Source: Providencia vermicola (GTDB taxonomy: Bacteria; Pseudomonadota; Gammaproteobacteria; Enterobacterales; Enterobacteriaceae). From it: 64,000 bases of DNA. The position numbers were made by a program, and so were the translations under genes. The stretch covers positions 1,429,001-1,493,000 of the forward strand of contig NZ_CP048796.1 in NCBI RefSeq assembly GCF_010748935.1, given 5' to 3'. The notes below the pieces were generated by a model, which was not told where the DNA came from, searched no databases, and saw nothing but the letters and a program-made list of their open reading frames with translations. This document shows, in pieces, positions 10,478-20,388 of this stretch; position 1 is the first letter of the stretch; each line of letters begins with the position of its first letter.

Positions 10478-10834
10478 ATGAATGAATCAATTTTAGATAG
10501 CTCGATACCTAAAAATTTTTTTACTCAAATTATTGGTCGAGAGATTCAAAGGTTAAGAAAAGAAAATACTATGTCAGGAACCAAACTGGCAAATAAGTTG
10601 GGTATTTCACAACAACAATACTCACGTTATGAACGAGGTATTAATACGATATCTGTCGATACGTTATTGCATATATTATATATCCTTGAGTGTGATCTCG
10701 ATTCTTTTTTTGCTTATTTACGTTATCAAATAGAAAGAGATAATCTTCCAGCTTATACTAAATTTAAGCCACTTTTTAATAAGCTGGGAACATACGATGA
10801 AATAGAACAATATTTTCTCAAAACTAAAGAGTAG
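10478..10834 (+). CDS. XRE-family HTH regulator of the MrpJ type
   Basis: The 118-residue protein has a central XRE helix-turn-helix (EIQRLRKENTMSGTKLANKLGISQQQYSRYERG, residues about 22-55) with extensions on both sides. In Proteus mirabilis, MrpJ and its paralogues are encoded at the ends of fimbrial operons and repress flagellar genes when fimbriae are made. Position, size and domain fit that group. It sits 78 bases after the chaperone stop with its own SD (AGGGAAGTGATA), so it may be co-transcribed. Control of motility here is inference. Confidence 0.8.
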   Translation: MNESILDSSIPKNFFTQIIGREIQRLRKENTMSGTKLANKLGISQQQYSRYERGINTISVDTLLHILYILECDLDSFFAYLRYQIERDNLPAYTKFKPLFNKLGTYDEIEQYFLKTKE

Positions 10835-10887
10835 ATAAATTGTTCTAATAACGACGAGTCGAATGTTAAACATTCAATATGATTTAT

Positions 10888-10910
10888 CATGCCACACTGT
10901 ATGTGGCATG
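10888..10910. terminator. Hairpin between convergent genes
   Basis: CATGCCACA and TGTGGCATG form a perfect nine-pair stem around a five-base loop between the MrpJ-like gene and the converging VOC gene. Neither side has a good T run, so it may be a Rho-assisted or RNA 3'-end hairpin rather than a classic terminator. Confidence 0.45.
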
Positions 10911-10924
10911 GTAGCGAATCACGA

Positions 10925-11302
10925 TTAGATATAATTTGATATTTCGATAAGATTTAAATCTGGATCACGTACATAAATCGATAAGATTTCCCCCATCGCT
11001 CCGGTTCGTTTAATTGGCCCATCAATAATTTTAACCCCTTGTTTCTCAATATGTTTGATCACCTGTTCAATGGGTGTCTTGCTAATAAAGCATAAATCGA
11101 GAGAGCCAGGAACGGGCAAGTGTGCTTTCGGCTCAAATTCTTTACCATATTGATGAATATTGATTTTTTGCTGACCAAATTGCAACGCATAACGCTGTGT
11201 ACCAAAGGTGATGAGCTCCATTCCGAGTACTGAGGTATAGAAGTCAATGCAGGCATTTTGATCGGTTGTTGTTAATACGAGGTGGTCTAAATAGTCAATC
11301 AT
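10925..11302 (-). CDS. VOC family protein
   Basis: The 125-residue single-domain VOC protein begins MIDYLDHLVLTTTD and ends VRDPDLNLIEISNY, the standard superfamily frame, with candidate metal ligands His in the first strand and Glu in the last. I choose the start at 11302 because AGGA sits seven bases upstream; an upstream in-frame start would add 22 residues lacking VOC similarity. It is convergent with the fimbrial operon. Substrate unknown; the other VOC gene at 38-391 is not closely similar. Confidence 0.8.
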   Translation of the reverse strand: MIDYLDHLVLTTTDQNACIDFYTSVLGMELITFGTQRYALQFGQQKINIHQYGKEFEPKAHLPVPGSLDLCFISKTPIEQVIKHIEKQGVKIIDGPIKRTGAMGEILSIYVRDPDLNLIEISNYI

Positions 11303-11518
11303 CTGTGAGTTCCTACCATTATTTATAGGTGATTGTTGTTTGATAATAGATGGGTTGTCTGTTATCAAAGTGATTTTAGTCTAATATCAATATGCTCAAA
11401 GATGTATCAATGTTGCCGATTTTGTCGATAATTTTCTTTTTATGCGCAGTGAAGAGGACACAATAATATCTAACTAGAGGTATAATTATAAATAATAGAG
11501 TCTGCTTCGAGGTGTATT

Positions 11519-11890
11519 ATGGAGTACCAATTTTTTCAAGACATAACAGGTGAGATATCGGCAAAGTTTTCGATGGATCATGAAGCGATTGGCCATTGGC
11601 TTAATGAAGAAGTTAAAGGTGATTTAAGCTTATTGGATGAAATAGAGGCTAATTACGCATTAATCAAAGGAAGCGAAAAACAGTGGGAGCTGATCGGTCA
11701 CGAATATACATTATTATTGGATGATGAAGAAGTGATGATCCGTGCTAATCAATTAGCTTTTGAGACCGAGGGACTAGAAGAAGGCATGAGTTATTATGAT
11801 AACGAAAGTGTCGCTTTTTGTGGTATTGACGACTTTATTAGCATGCTAAATGAATACAGACGATTTGTTTTAGAAAACAAAGTGAAATAA
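11519..11890 (+). CDS. yacL: YacL family protein (UPF0231)
   Basis: The 123-residue acidic protein matches E. coli YacL nearly end to end, including DITGEISAKFSMDHEAIGHW, the GHEYTLLLDDEEVMIRANQL block and GMSYYDNES. Its molecular role is not established. In E. coli it sits just downstream of acnB. Here the two are separated by about 8 kb holding the fimbrial operon, pointing to an insertion. Confidence 0.9.
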   Translation: MEYQFFQDITGEISAKFSMDHEAIGHWLNEEVKGDLSLLDEIEANYALIKGSEKQWELIGHEYTLLLDDEEVMIRANQLAFETEGLEEGMSYYDNESVAFCGIDDFISMLNEYRRFVLENKVK

Positions 11891-12037
11891 ACTTTAATTT
11901 TGGTTGATTGTCTGATTTCGGAGACTGTCGTTATTATTTAATAATGATGCGATATGATTCGTCTGAATAGGATTAACTGTTTGGAAGATGTGGTTGTTTC
12001 ATATACAAAGTAATTTAATTTAAATTTAGAGGACTCT

Positions 12038-12913
12038 ATGAATACTGATGATGTTACAGGGGCGTTGAATGACGCAACCAACTGGTTTGCAGCTAATCAG
12101 GATCTGTTAGTTCAGTATGCGGTGAATATCGTTTCCGCAATTATCATCCTTATTGTTGGTTTGATGGTGGCGAAATGGGTAGGGCGTGGGTTACATCGTG
12201 TGATGGTAGGTCGTGGTATCGACCCTACTGTGAGTGATTTTTTATCTGCGATAGCGCGTTATACCATCATCGCGTTTACCTTCATTGCCGTACTTGGCAA
12301 AATTGGTGTTCAAACAGCGTCAGTGATCGCGGTTATGGGTGCCGCAGGTTTAGCGGTTGGTTTGGCTTTACAAAATTCACTGGGTAACTTTGCGGCTGGC
12401 GTATTGTTAGTTGTCTTTAGGCCACTACGTGCGGGGGAATATGTGCAAATCGGCGCGGTAGAAGGGACAGTTCAAAATGTGCAAATTTTCTCAACCACAT
12501 TAAGAACTGCGGACGACCGCATCATTGTCATTCCAAACGGTAAAATTATTGCAGATAATATTATTAACGTAACTCGCGAACCTGACCGTCGTACCGACAT
12601 CATTGTGGGTGTTGCTTATGATTCCGATATTGACCTAGTGAAAAAAGTATTAGGTGATATTGTTGCAGCAGATGACCGTATTTTACATGATAAGGGTGTG
12701 ACGATTCGTCTGCATGAAATGGCGCCTTCTTCATTAAATTATTTAGTCCGCTTTTGGGCTAAAAATGGTGATACGTGGCCAGTCTATTGGGATCTGATGG
12801 AGAATTTTAAACGTGCACTCGATAAGCACGATATTGGTATTCCATTCCCACAAATGGATGTGCATGTGCATCAACAAAATCCAGTGGCGGTAAAAAAAGA
12901 TTCTGCTGAATAA
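12038..12913 (+). CDS. mscS: Small-conductance mechanosensitive channel MscS
   Basis: This inner-membrane homoheptameric channel opens under membrane tension and releases solutes on osmotic downshock. The 291-residue protein has three N-terminal membrane segments. The third is the glycine/alanine-rich pore helix ([19 protein letters not shown] through [16 protein letters not shown]), and a cytoplasmic beta/alpha domain follows. Length matches E. coli MscS (286) with a slightly longer tail. The SD GAGGAC precedes the ATG. A terminator follows, so it is probably monocistronic. Confidence 0.96.
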   Translation: MNTDDVTGALNDATNWFAANQDLLVQYAVNIVSAIIILIVGLMVAKWVGRGLHRVMVGRGIDPTVSDFLSAIARYTIIAFTFIAVLGKIGVQTASVIAVMGAAGLAVGLALQNSLGNFAAGVLLVVFRPLRAGEYVQIGAVEGTVQNVQIFSTTLRTADDRIIVIPNGKIIADNIINVTREPDRRTDIIVGVAYDSDIDLVKKVLGDIVAADDRILHDKGVTIRLHEMAPSSLNYLVRFWAKNGDTWPVYWDLMENFKRALDKHDIGIPFPQMDVHVHQQNPVAVKKDSAE

Positions 12914-12935
12914 GATTATTAGCAGACTATTTAGA

Positions 12936-12970
12936 AATGAGCTGATTCATTGGATTGGCTCATTTTTTTT
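12936..12970 (+). terminator. Intrinsic terminator of mscS
   Basis: AATGAGC at 12936 pairs with GCTCATT ending near 12964, followed by a run of eight or more T. Confidence 0.8.
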
Positions 12971-13120
12971 CACCTTTTCTCCTTCCTTTCTTGCGGTTTT
13001 TGACTCATTTATCCAAATAAATTTTTCTAATGTTCGATAAGAATTAATAATTTTCACTAATAATTTTTTCTCGCTAGAATTTGCGTGTATAAAATATGAA
13101 TAATTATTAGGAATTTATGC

Positions 13121-13741
13121 ATGTTTACTATTTATATTCAAGGCGCTTTATTGGGGGCTGCAATGATCCTTCCTCTTGGGCCACAAAATGCATTCGTTTT
13201 ACAGCAGGGAAGTCGCAAGCAATATCATATCATGAGTGCATTTTTATGCGCTTTAAGTGATACCGTTTTAATTGTCGCGGGGGTATTTGGTGGAAGCGCG
13301 TTATTGAGTCAGTCCGAAATGTTAATGCAATTGATCACTTGGGCTGGTGTCGTATTTCTGGTTTGGTATGGTTATGGTGCATTTCGGACAGCTATCAGTC
13401 ACGATGATGTGGTTATTCAAGCAGAAAATAAGGTCATTAGTCGTTGGCGAGTGGTGGTAACGCTATTTGCTGTCACATGGCTAAATCCTCATGTTTATTT
13501 AGATACATTTGTGGTGTTAGGTAGTGTAGGAGGGCAGCTAGAAAGCCAGCTACGACCTTGGTTTACCGCGGGAGCATTGACCGCATCTTTTAGTTGGTTT
13601 TTTGCCTTGTCACTATTAGCAGCTTGGTTTTCTCCTGTATTAAAAAAACCTCGTTCACAGCGGGTCATTAATCTCTTTGTTGGGCTGGTCATGTGGTTCA
13701 TCGCATTTCAATTAGCGAGACAGGGGATAAGTTATTGGTAA
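13121..13741 (+). CDS. argO: Arginine exporter ArgO (LysE family)
   Basis: The 206-residue inner-membrane protein has about six hydrophobic segments and the LysE-family signature [23 protein letters not shown] at its start, plus the conserved [13 protein letters not shown]. It exports arginine (and canavanine). In E. coli its transcription is activated by ArgP with arginine and blocked by lysine. argP lies about 850 bases downstream on the other strand, so regulator and target are close here. Confidence 0.94.
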   Translation: MFTIYIQGALLGAAMILPLGPQNAFVLQQGSRKQYHIMSAFLCALSDTVLIVAGVFGGSALLSQSEMLMQLITWAGVVFLVWYGYGAFRTAISHDDVVIQAENKVISRWRVVVTLFAVTWLNPHVYLDTFVVLGSVGGQLESQLRPWFTAGALTASFSWFFALSLLAAWFSPVLKKPRSQRVINLFVGLVMWFIAFQLARQGISYW

Positions 13742-13854
13742 TTTCTTATTAATCCGAAAATAATTTCACATAGGATGTGTTAAGGTTTAGGCAGGGTTGT
13801 AGACTAGATAATGTGTCACTACAACTTTCTTATTATTATTTATTAGGAGGTCCT

Positions 13855-14589
13855 GTGAAGTTAAAGTCTCTAGTTCTTGCGGCCATGATGGCTGGTGTTG
13901 CGGTTCCAGCTATTGCACAAGCTAATCCGCTTCCTGAAGGGCCACATATTACAACATCAGGTAATGCGGTAATTAAAGCGGCACCCGATATGGCCACATT
14001 AAATATCAATGTTGAAGTGACCGAAAAGGATGCCGCGGCAGCGAAGGCTGGTGTTGATAAGCGTGTCGCTGAGTATTTTGAATTTTTAAAACAAAATGGT
14101 ATCGAGAAAAAAGATATCAATGCCGCGAATGTGCGCACTCAGCCTAAATATGAATATGATAAAGATTCGCAAAAATCATCGATTGTCGGTTACACCGCAG
14201 TTCGCTCTGTTGAAGTGAAAGTGACGAAACTTGATCAATTAAATACACTTCTTGATGGCGCGTTAAAAGCGGGCCTTAATGAAATTAATGCGGTACAGTT
14301 CGGTGTTAATAACCCTCAACAATATCGCGATGAAGCACGTGAAAAAGCCATTAAAAATGCGATTGAACAAGCGAATGCGTTAGCGAAAGGCTTCAATGTT
14401 CAATTAGGGCCTGTATATAGCGTAAATTATCGAGCGCCAGATGCGGTACCATATCCTGCACCAGTGATGAATTACAGAGGTAAAATGGCACTCTCTGCTG
14501 CCCCAGAGAGAGATGTGAATGAAACCTATGAGCAGCAGAGTATTGATTTTAATGACCAAGTTGATGTGGTTTTTGAATTAAAACGCTAA
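13855..14589 (+). CDS. yggE: SIMPL-domain periplasmic/oxidative-stress protein YggE
   Basis: The 244-residue exported protein has a signal peptide ([23 protein letters not shown]) followed by a SIMPL (DUF541) domain. GTG at 13855 is chosen because a perfect AGGAGG lies five bases upstream and the signal peptide starts there; an upstream in-frame start would put 26 polar residues first. E. coli YggE is linked to reduced oxidative stress, mechanism unclear. The last four bases overlap the 3' end of convergent argP. Confidence 0.9.
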   Translation: MKLKSLVLAAMMAGVAVPAIAQANPLPEGPHITTSGNAVIKAAPDMATLNINVEVTEKDAAAAKAGVDKRVAEYFEFLKQNGIEKKDINAANVRTQPKYEYDKDSQKSSIVGYTAVRSVEVKVTKLDQLNTLLDGALKAGLNEINAVQFGVNNPQQYRDEAREKAIKNAIEQANALAKGFNVQLGPVYSVNYRAPDAVPYPAPVMNYRGKMALSAAPERDVNETYEQQSIDFNDQVDVVFELKR

Positions 14590-15488
14590 AGTTCATCTTC
14601 TTGTTTTAACATTTGACGTCCTGTTTTGAGCAGGGCGTCAGTGACTTTCTTCATCGTGCGGCTCTCAGGCGCAAAACGATGCCAATAGAGCATCCGGCGC
14701 TGACATAGGCCCGGTGTTAAATCTATCAGTTCACCATTTTTTAATTCATCGGCAATTTGCAAATGTGGGATCATACAGCAAGTAGAGCCCTGTTTTGCTA
14801 ATTGTACGAATGCCTCTGATGAGTTCACTATATGACAGGGCACACTACCGGGTGATAAGCCAAAATTCTGCTGAACAAAAGCTTGGTGCATGTCATCAAG
14901 GTGGTCGAATGCAACGGCTGGTGCTTTAAGCAATGATGAACGTGTGACCCCTTCAGGGAAGTATTTGCTAGCAAAATCGGGAGAGGCAACAAAGATATAA
15001 TCTAGAGCACCTAGCTTATCAACTAAACAGCCCGGTAGTGCTTGAGGTTGGATACTGATAGCACCCACGACTTCACCTCGTCTCAAACGCTCTTGTGTGC
15101 GCGTCTCATCTTCCACTTGAATGTTTAAGCGAATGGGGGTGTTACCTAAAACAGGATTCAGGGCTGGTAATAGCCATGTGGCCAAACTGTCGGCGTTGAC
15201 CGCAAGTGAAAGTAATAGTGGCGTTGAACCCCCATTTTCGTCACCTAGCCACTGTTCTTCGAGTAATTCTACCTGATGGAGTAAGGCTAATAGCTTTTGC
15301 CCTTGCTCTGTGGGATGTGGCGGAACTGTTCGAACGAGTAGCGGTTGACCAAATAGATTTTCTAATTGTTTGATCCGCTGTGAAACCGCAGATTGTGTAA
15401 TACACAGTTTTTGAGCCGCTCTCTCAAATCCTCTTTCACGAATGACAGCATCCAGTGCTTGCAACGCGCGGTAATCAGGGCGCTTCAT
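14586..15488 (-). CDS. argP: LysR-type regulator ArgP (IciA)
   Basis: The 300-residue regulator has an N-terminal winged HTH ([33 protein letters not shown], residues 10-42) and a C-terminal periplasmic-binding-protein-like effector domain. Length and sequence match E. coli ArgP, which senses lysine and arginine and controls argO and other amino-acid genes. It is divergent from rpiA with about 190 bases between, and overlaps yggE by four bases tail to tail. Confidence 0.94.
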   Translation of the reverse strand: MKRPDYRALQALDAVIRERGFERAAQKLCITQSAVSQRIKQLENLFGQPLLVRTVPPHPTEQGQKLLALLHQVELLEEQWLGDENGGSTPLLLSLAVNADSLATWLLPALNPVLGNTPIRLNIQVEDETRTQERLRRGEVVGAISIQPQALPGCLVDKLGALDYIFVASPDFASKYFPEGVTRSSLLKAPAVAFDHLDDMHQAFVQQNFGLSPGSVPCHIVNSSEAFVQLAKQGSTCCMIPHLQIADELKNGELIDLTPGLCQRRMLYWHRFAPESRTMKKVTDALLKTGRQMLKQEDEL

Positions 15489-15680
15489 TAGGGGGTATTC
15501 TCCTTGTTGTTATTCTACTACTCACTATGCCATATTTTATTTCAGAACTCCTGTAATATTGATGACAATGTGTGAATCACAGAATACAACGAACAAAGCT
15601 GACCTTGTTAAGGGTCCGTTATATAATAGGCTTATTCAACAAACTTTATTTACTTGTGAAAAATAATAGAAGGCATGGGC

Positions 15681-16337
15681 ATGACTCAGGACGAACTAAA
15701 AAAAGCAGTAGGTTGGGCAGCATTAGAATACGTAAAACCGGGTACGATCGTGGGGGTTGGAACAGGCTCTACTGCTTCTCATTTTATTGATGCACTGGCG
15801 ACCATGAAAGGCCAAATTGAAGGCGCGGTATCAAGTTCTGAAGCATCAACCGCTAAGCTTAAATCATTAGGTATCCCTGTACTTGACTGTAATGATGTCG
15901 ACTCACTGGATGTTTATGTTGATGGTGCAGATGAAATTGACCATCATATGAATATGATCAAAGGTGGTGGAGCGGCTTTAACACGTGAAAAAATCGTTGC
16001 AGCTATTTCTAAAACATTTGTTTGTATTGTTGATGAGTCAAAACAAGTGGATGTATTGGGCAAATTTCCACTGCCTGTTGAAGTGATCCCGATGGCGCGT
16101 AGCTATGTTGCGAGAGAGCTTGTTAAGTTAGGTGGAACACCTGAATATCGTCAAAATGTTGTGACAGATAATGGTAATGTTATTTTAGATGTTCACAACC
16201 TTAGCATTGTTGACCCCGTTGCTCTTGAAAATAAAATCAATGGGATAGCAGGCGTTGTAACGGTAGGCCTATTTGCAAATCGCGGTGCTGATGTTGTTTT
16301 AATGGGAACGTCTGCCGGTGTTAAAACCATTAAATAA
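15681..16337 (+). CDS. rpiA: Ribose-5-phosphate isomerase A
   Basis: This enzyme interconverts ribose-5-phosphate and ribulose-5-phosphate in the pentose-phosphate pathway. Key motifs are [13 protein letters not shown], the SSSEAST loop, YVDGADEID with the active-site aspartates, and [11 protein letters not shown] with the catalytic lysine. I choose the second ATG (15681): AGAAGG at 15668-15673 is seven bases from it but only one base from the ATG at 15675, and E. coli RpiA also begins [15 protein letters not shown] terminator follows. Confidence 0.96.
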   Translation: MTQDELKKAVGWAALEYVKPGTIVGVGTGSTASHFIDALATMKGQIEGAVSSSEASTAKLKSLGIPVLDCNDVDSLDVYVDGADEIDHHMNMIKGGGAALTREKIVAAISKTFVCIVDESKQVDVLGKFPLPVEVIPMARSYVARELVKLGGTPEYRQNVVTDNGNVILDVHNLSIVDPVALENKINGIAGVVTVGLFANRGADVVLMGTSAGVKTIK

Positions 16338-16391
16338 ATTAGCATGATAATCATGATTTGATTGTCATCGCCTTACCTAGCCGTCAATCTG

Positions 16392-16427
16392 ATAAGCCAG
16401 CCATTATGTGGTTGGCTTATTTTTTTA
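16392..16427 (+). terminator. Intrinsic terminator of rpiA
   Basis: ATAAGCCAGCC pairs with GGTTGGCTTAT (one G-U) across a short loop and runs into seven T. Confidence 0.87.
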
Positions 16428-16718
16428 TGTGGCATGGATTTTTGTTATCTATTTTAGCGGTATCACTGACCCGTAAAAAATTTCACTAATTTTTATTTAT
16501 GATTATTTTGGTGATATATCTCACACTAATGCTTATAGTGCAGGCAAAATCCTTATTTTGTGTTACTCACCCTGATTTTCTACCATATTACTTCTTTTTC
16601 ATCGCGTTTAGTGAGAGGGGATAGGCAAACGATTGTATTGATACTGTGCCGTTTTTTGCTATGTTGGTACACGGTCAGTTCATCTGTTACAAATCTTAAG
16701 CATGATAGGGTAGGGTAA
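16428..16718 (+). promoter_or_regulatory. serA upstream region with a CRP-like site
   Basis: At 16510-16525 the sequence GGTGA-N6-TCACA is one base off the CRP consensus TGTGA-N6-TCACA and is symmetrically placed. In E. coli, serA is activated by CRP and Lrp, so the site is plausible. No ORF is present. The serA SD is weak (AGGGTA about 8 bases before the ATG). Core promoter elements could not be fixed. Confidence 0.5.
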
Positions 16719-17969
16719 ATGGTCAAAGTATCTTTGGAAAAAGACAAAATTAAATTTTTACTATTGGAAGGGGTTCACCAAAGCGCGGTTGATAATTTAA
16801 AAGCAGCAGGTTATACCAACATTGAATATCACAAAAGTGCGTTGTCGGACGAAGAATTAAAAGAAGCAATTAAAGATGCGCGTTTTGTTGGTATTCGTTC
16901 CCGTACTCATCTGACTGAAGACATTTTTGCAGCAGCTGAAAAATTGGTTGCTGTTGGTTGTTTTTGTATCGGTACAAACCAAGTGGATTTAGATGCTGCG
17001 GCTAAACGCGGTATCCCAGTTTTTAATGCACCGTTCTCAAATACCCGTTCTGTCGCTGAGATGGTGCTTGGTCAATTACTGTTATTGTTACGTCGCATAC
17101 CTGAAGCGAACATGAAAGCGCACCGCGGTATTTGGGAAAAACAAGCTAAAGGTTGTTTTGAAGCGCGCGGTAAGCGTCTAGGGATTGTGGGTTATGGTCA
17201 TATCGGTACTCAGCTAGGTATATTGGCTGAAGGCATTGGTATGGATGTTTATTTTTATGATATCGAAAATAAACTGCCTCTTGGTAACGCGACACAGGTG
17301 CGCTCAATGGCTGAGCTATTGAACATGAGTGATGTGGTCAGCTTGCATGTGCCTGAAACAGCGAGCACCAAGAATATGTTTGCAAAAGAGCAGTTTGAAT
17401 TGATGAAGCCAGGGGCTATTTTCATTAACGCTTCACGCGGAACAGTCGTTGATATTCCTGCTTTAGCCGATGCCCTTGAGAGTAAACATTTATCGGGTGC
17501 CGCTGTCGATGTCTTCCCGACTGAGCCTGCTGCTAATAATGATCCGAATGATCCCTTCATTAGTGAGCTAATCAAATTTGATAATGTGATTTTGACTCCG
17601 CATATCGGTGGTTCAACGGAAGAAGCGCAAGAAAATATTGGGCTAGAAGTCGCAAGTAAATTAGCGAAATATTCAGACAATGGCTCGACGCTTTCTGCGG
17701 TGAACTTCCCTGAAGTTTCTCTGCCAGTTCATACAGAAGATACTAACCGTTTACTGCATATTCACGAAAACCGTCCTGGTATGATGAATAGCATTAACCA
17801 AGTATTTACTGAAAATAATATTAACGTTGTTGGTCAGTATTTACGTACTTCAGGAAATGTAGGTTACGTTGTTATTGATATTATCACTCAACAACCTGAC
17901 CACGCTGACGATATCTTGGTTAAATTGAAACAATTGCCGGGAACGATCCGCGCACGATTATTATATTAA
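16719..17969 (+). CDS. serA: D-3-phosphoglycerate dehydrogenase
   Basis: First step of serine biosynthesis: oxidation of 3-phosphoglycerate with NAD, feedback-inhibited by serine. The 416-residue protein has the split substrate-binding domain, a central Rossmann fold with GYGHIG, the conserved INASRGTVVD and the His of LTPHIGG. A C-terminal ACT domain (HENRPGMMNSINQVF... to TIRARLLY) is where serine binds. The serine made here feeds glycine and the cleavage system encoded by gcvTHP about 7 kb downstream. Confidence 0.97.
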   Translation: MVKVSLEKDKIKFLLLEGVHQSAVDNLKAAGYTNIEYHKSALSDEELKEAIKDARFVGIRSRTHLTEDIFAAAEKLVAVGCFCIGTNQVDLDAAAKRGIPVFNAPFSNTRSVAEMVLGQLLLLLRRIPEANMKAHRGIWEKQAKGCFEARGKRLGIVGYGHIGTQLGILAEGIGMDVYFYDIENKLPLGNATQVRSMAELLNMSDVVSLHVPETASTKNMFAKEQFELMKPGAIFINASRGTVVDIPALADALESKHLSGAAVDVFPTEPAANNDPNDPFISELIKFDNVILTPHIGGSTEEAQENIGLEVASKLAKYSDNGSTLSAVNFPEVSLPVHTEDTNRLLHIHENRPGMMNSINQVFTENNINVVGQYLRTSGNVGYVVIDIITQQPDHADDILVKLKQLPGTIRARLLY

Positions 17970-17998
17970 TCGTTAACCAACGAGATTGAATACACATG

Positions 17999-18029
17999 AT
18001 GGCACTGGATCACCAGTGCCATATTTTTT
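17999..18029 (+). terminator. Intrinsic terminator of serA, overlapping the fau 3' end
   Basis: ATGGCACTGG and CCAGTGCCAT form a perfect ten-pair stem with a four-base loop, followed by ATTTTTTT. The right arm and T run overlap the last codons of the convergent fau gene, so terminator and coding sequence share bases. Confidence 0.88.
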
Positions 18030-18600
18030 GGGGCGTAATAATTTCAGGTAGCGGGATATCCCAATGTGCCACAGGGAGCAAGGGAACGCGCTGGCAATCG
18101 TGTGCCAAACCAATGGGGTAAAAGCCTTTCTGTTGCCAGTTAGCTAAGGTTCTATCATAAAAGCCACCCCCCATGCCTAAACGTTGGCCTTGTTCATCAA
18201 AGGCAACTAATGGGATCATCATGATATCTAACTGATTGATAGGTAGCACTTGAGTGACATCGAGTGGTGGCTCATCGATGTTAAATCTATTTTTGATTAA
18301 TTGCGTCGTTGGCGCATAGTTTAAAAACAGCAGATGATGACGGCTAAAGGGGTGTAATACAGGCAGGTAGACTTTTTTATCCTGTTGCCAGAGTGCATCG
18401 ATTAAGGGCTGGGTATGGATCTCACCATCGAAAGAAAGAAACAAAGCAATGTGCTGCGCTTGAGCTATTTTAGGGTGAGATAAAGTCTGCTGTACGATGT
18501 TTTTCGCGGCCAGTTGTTGTTGCTCTGGAGTCAACTGTCGGCGTAATTGACGAACGGATTGGCGAATTTGTTGACGCATGACTGATAACTTATCTTCCAT
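18010..18600 (-). CDS. fau: 5-formyltetrahydrofolate cyclo-ligase
   Basis: The 196-residue cytoplasmic enzyme (also ygfA) converts 5-formyl-THF to 5,10-methenyl-THF with ATP. It shows the N-terminal basic helix (RQQIRQSVRQLRRQL), the FLSFDGEIHT block and the nucleotide-binding GQRLGMGGGFYDRTL. It lies directly downstream of the 6S RNA gene on the same strand, as in E. coli where ssrS and ygfA are co-transcribed. The folate link fits the neighbouring glycine and serine genes. Confidence 0.95.
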   Translation of the reverse strand: MEDKLSVMRQQIRQSVRQLRRQLTPEQQQLAAKNIVQQTLSHPKIAQAQHIALFLSFDGEIHTQPLIDALWQQDKKVYLPVLHPFSRHHLLFLNYAPTTQLIKNRFNIDEPPLDVTQVLPINQLDIMMIPLVAFDEQGQRLGMGGGFYDRTLANWQQKGFYPIGLAHDCQRVPLLPVAHWDIPLPEIITPQKIWHW

Positions 18601-18743
18601 AAGATCCGCAACCTCAGAGGCTATTAACGCTATTATTATTAAAGGGTTGATAAATTTGTGAGTAAGCGTTGGAAGTATAGCGTAATGAGCGCGAGATGGT
18701 AGTACTAGACGTAAACTCAGGGGGAAGTGTCACAGAAAAATGA

Positions 18744-18924
18744 GGGTCTCCAAGATGCCGTTGTAGGCTGTAACCCTTGAACCCTTGGTTCAAGGTGAAC
18801 GCAGTTTAGCAACCTTTAGGCTTCCTGAGCGAATCAGGCGTGCTCACCAGCGCAATAACCACATTCTATTTTTTTGAAATATCGGCTCAGGGGACTTACC
18901 CACTGACGAGCATCTCAGAGAAAT
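18744..18924 (-). ncRNA. ssrS: 6S RNA
   Basis: On the minus strand the segment starts ATTTCTCTGAGATG and ends GGCATCTTGGAGACCC, the complementary termini of 6S RNA. It contains the conserved CCCTGAGCCGATATTT and CACCTTGAACCAAGGGTTCAAGG stretches of the central-bubble arms and matches the 184-nt E. coli RNA in length and position between zapA and fau. 6S RNA mimics an open promoter and sequesters sigma-70 RNA polymerase in stationary phase. Exact ends are by comparison from memory. Confidence 0.95.
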
Positions 18925-19035
18925 TTGTTTGAGTACATATCGTTACTCTATGTACTTCATTGTATGAGTTTGGATTGAAAAAGCAACCCCATTTTTGTTT
19001 ATTTTTTTATACTAATGTATGATTATTAAGCAAAT

Positions 19036-19365
19036 TTAGCCGATAGGCATAACCTGCCTCTCAGTAATTTTCACCTGATCATGTAATGCTTGCTCAATGG
19101 TTTGTTGCAGCATTTTTATTTTCTCTTCCATATTATATGCATAATCACGCGTTTTTGTCTTTTCTTGTGTTAATTCGTGACACACGTTCAATGCAACGAT
19201 AAAAATAAGCTGTTCTGTGTTGGTGACCCCACTTCTATCTTTAAGATCTTGAAGGCGTTGCTCAAGTTCTTGGGCTGATGCAATCAGGGCTTCTTTTTGT
19301 TCGACAGGGCAGTTGACTCTCATTGAGCGCCCAAATATTTGAATGTCAACAGGTTGTGCGGACAT
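19036..19365 (-). CDS. zapA: Cell division protein ZapA
   Basis: The 109-residue protein has the ZapA N-terminal beta-alpha domain ([15 protein letters not shown]) followed by a C-terminal coiled coil ([23 protein letters not shown]). ZapA tetramers crosslink FtsZ filaments at the division ring. It is divergent from ygfB, and the zapA-6S-fau order matches E. coli. Confidence 0.95.
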   Translation of the reverse strand: MSAQPVDIQIFGRSMRVNCPVEQKEALIASAQELEQRLQDLKDRSGVTNTEQLIFIVALNVCHELTQEKTKTRDYAYNMEEKIKMLQQTIEQALHDQVKITERQVMPIG

Positions 19366-19539
19366 GATACCTCCATACGAATAGGACTCGCCGCAAATAC
19401 AATGCTCGGCGTAAAGTAATAGATGTTATTTCACTAGTATTGGTTGCTTTATTCAAAATACAGTTCAAAAGCTTACTGGTACAGCGACCATCCTTGATGG
19501 TAGCATATCATGAATGATTAGCTAACATGACGAATTCAG

Positions 19540-20115
19540 ATGTCTATACAAAAATCTTTACCAAACTATGAAACGTTGGACAATCTTCTCCAACAATATT
19601 CTATCGCACTTACCGCCGCAGAAATTCATGGCTTAATTACTGGGCTGATTTGCGGTGGTAGCCGCGATGGCGGCTGGCAGACATTAGTCCATGATTTGGC
19701 TAATGACGGTTTAGCCTTCCCTCAAGCGGTTGCTCAACCGCTACGTGAACTCTACGATACGACTTTTCAAGTGTTAGATGAAAGCGAATTTGCTTTTTCT
19801 ATGCTTTTTCCTGATGACAATGCGTCTGTATTTGATCATGCGGATGCTTTAGCGGGTTGGGTTAATCATTTCTTACTAGGAATTGGTGTGGCGCAACCTA
19901 AATTAGCGGATAAAAAAGAAGTCAGTGAAGTGATCACTGATTTACGTAATATCGGCATGCTTGGTTACGATGAGGATGAAGACCAAGAAGAGCTTGAACA
20001 GGCGTTGGAAGAGGTGGTGGAGTATGTCAGAGTCGCTGTACAGCTTTGCTATATCTCTTTCACCGAAGGCAAAAAAGTGCAAACAGCGGCGAATAATAAA
20101 CCTATTCTTCATTAA
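19540..20115 (+). CDS. ygfB: YgfB family protein (UPF0149)
   Basis: The 191-residue protein matches E. coli YgfB, an all-helical acidic protein: [17 protein letters not shown]-like start, [15 protein letters not shown]-like middle (here [20 protein letters not shown]) and an [18 protein letters not shown] region. Its role in enterobacteria is not settled. It heads the pepP-ubiH-ubiI strand, separated from pepP by about 270 bases with no ORF. Confidence 0.92.
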   Translation: MSIQKSLPNYETLDNLLQQYSIALTAAEIHGLITGLICGGSRDGGWQTLVHDLANDGLAFPQAVAQPLRELYDTTFQVLDESEFAFSMLFPDDNASVFDHADALAGWVNHFLLGIGVAQPKLADKKEVSEVITDLRNIGMLGYDEDEDQEELEQALEEVVEYVRVAVQLCYISFTEGKKVQTAANNKPILH

Positions 20116-20388
20116 TACTGTCTGGCTTTGTTAAGTCTATTTGCTTATTTGAGCTAAATCGCGCTTTACAAGGCAAAACAGATACAGATTAAGCGCTTGC
20201 CGTTGTACTCTAATTTCTTGTTGCTAGGTGACACTCGAAAGAAGCTTAGGATGTTTGCGAAGTCATCGTCATTCAAAGCGTTGTATGGTGTCAGTACTGA
20301 GGCAACTTGAAGAATGGCGAGTCTATATGCTTAAAATAGAAAGGTATAACGTTCAACTCAACAGTCTAGATAATAAGGCAGAAACGGT

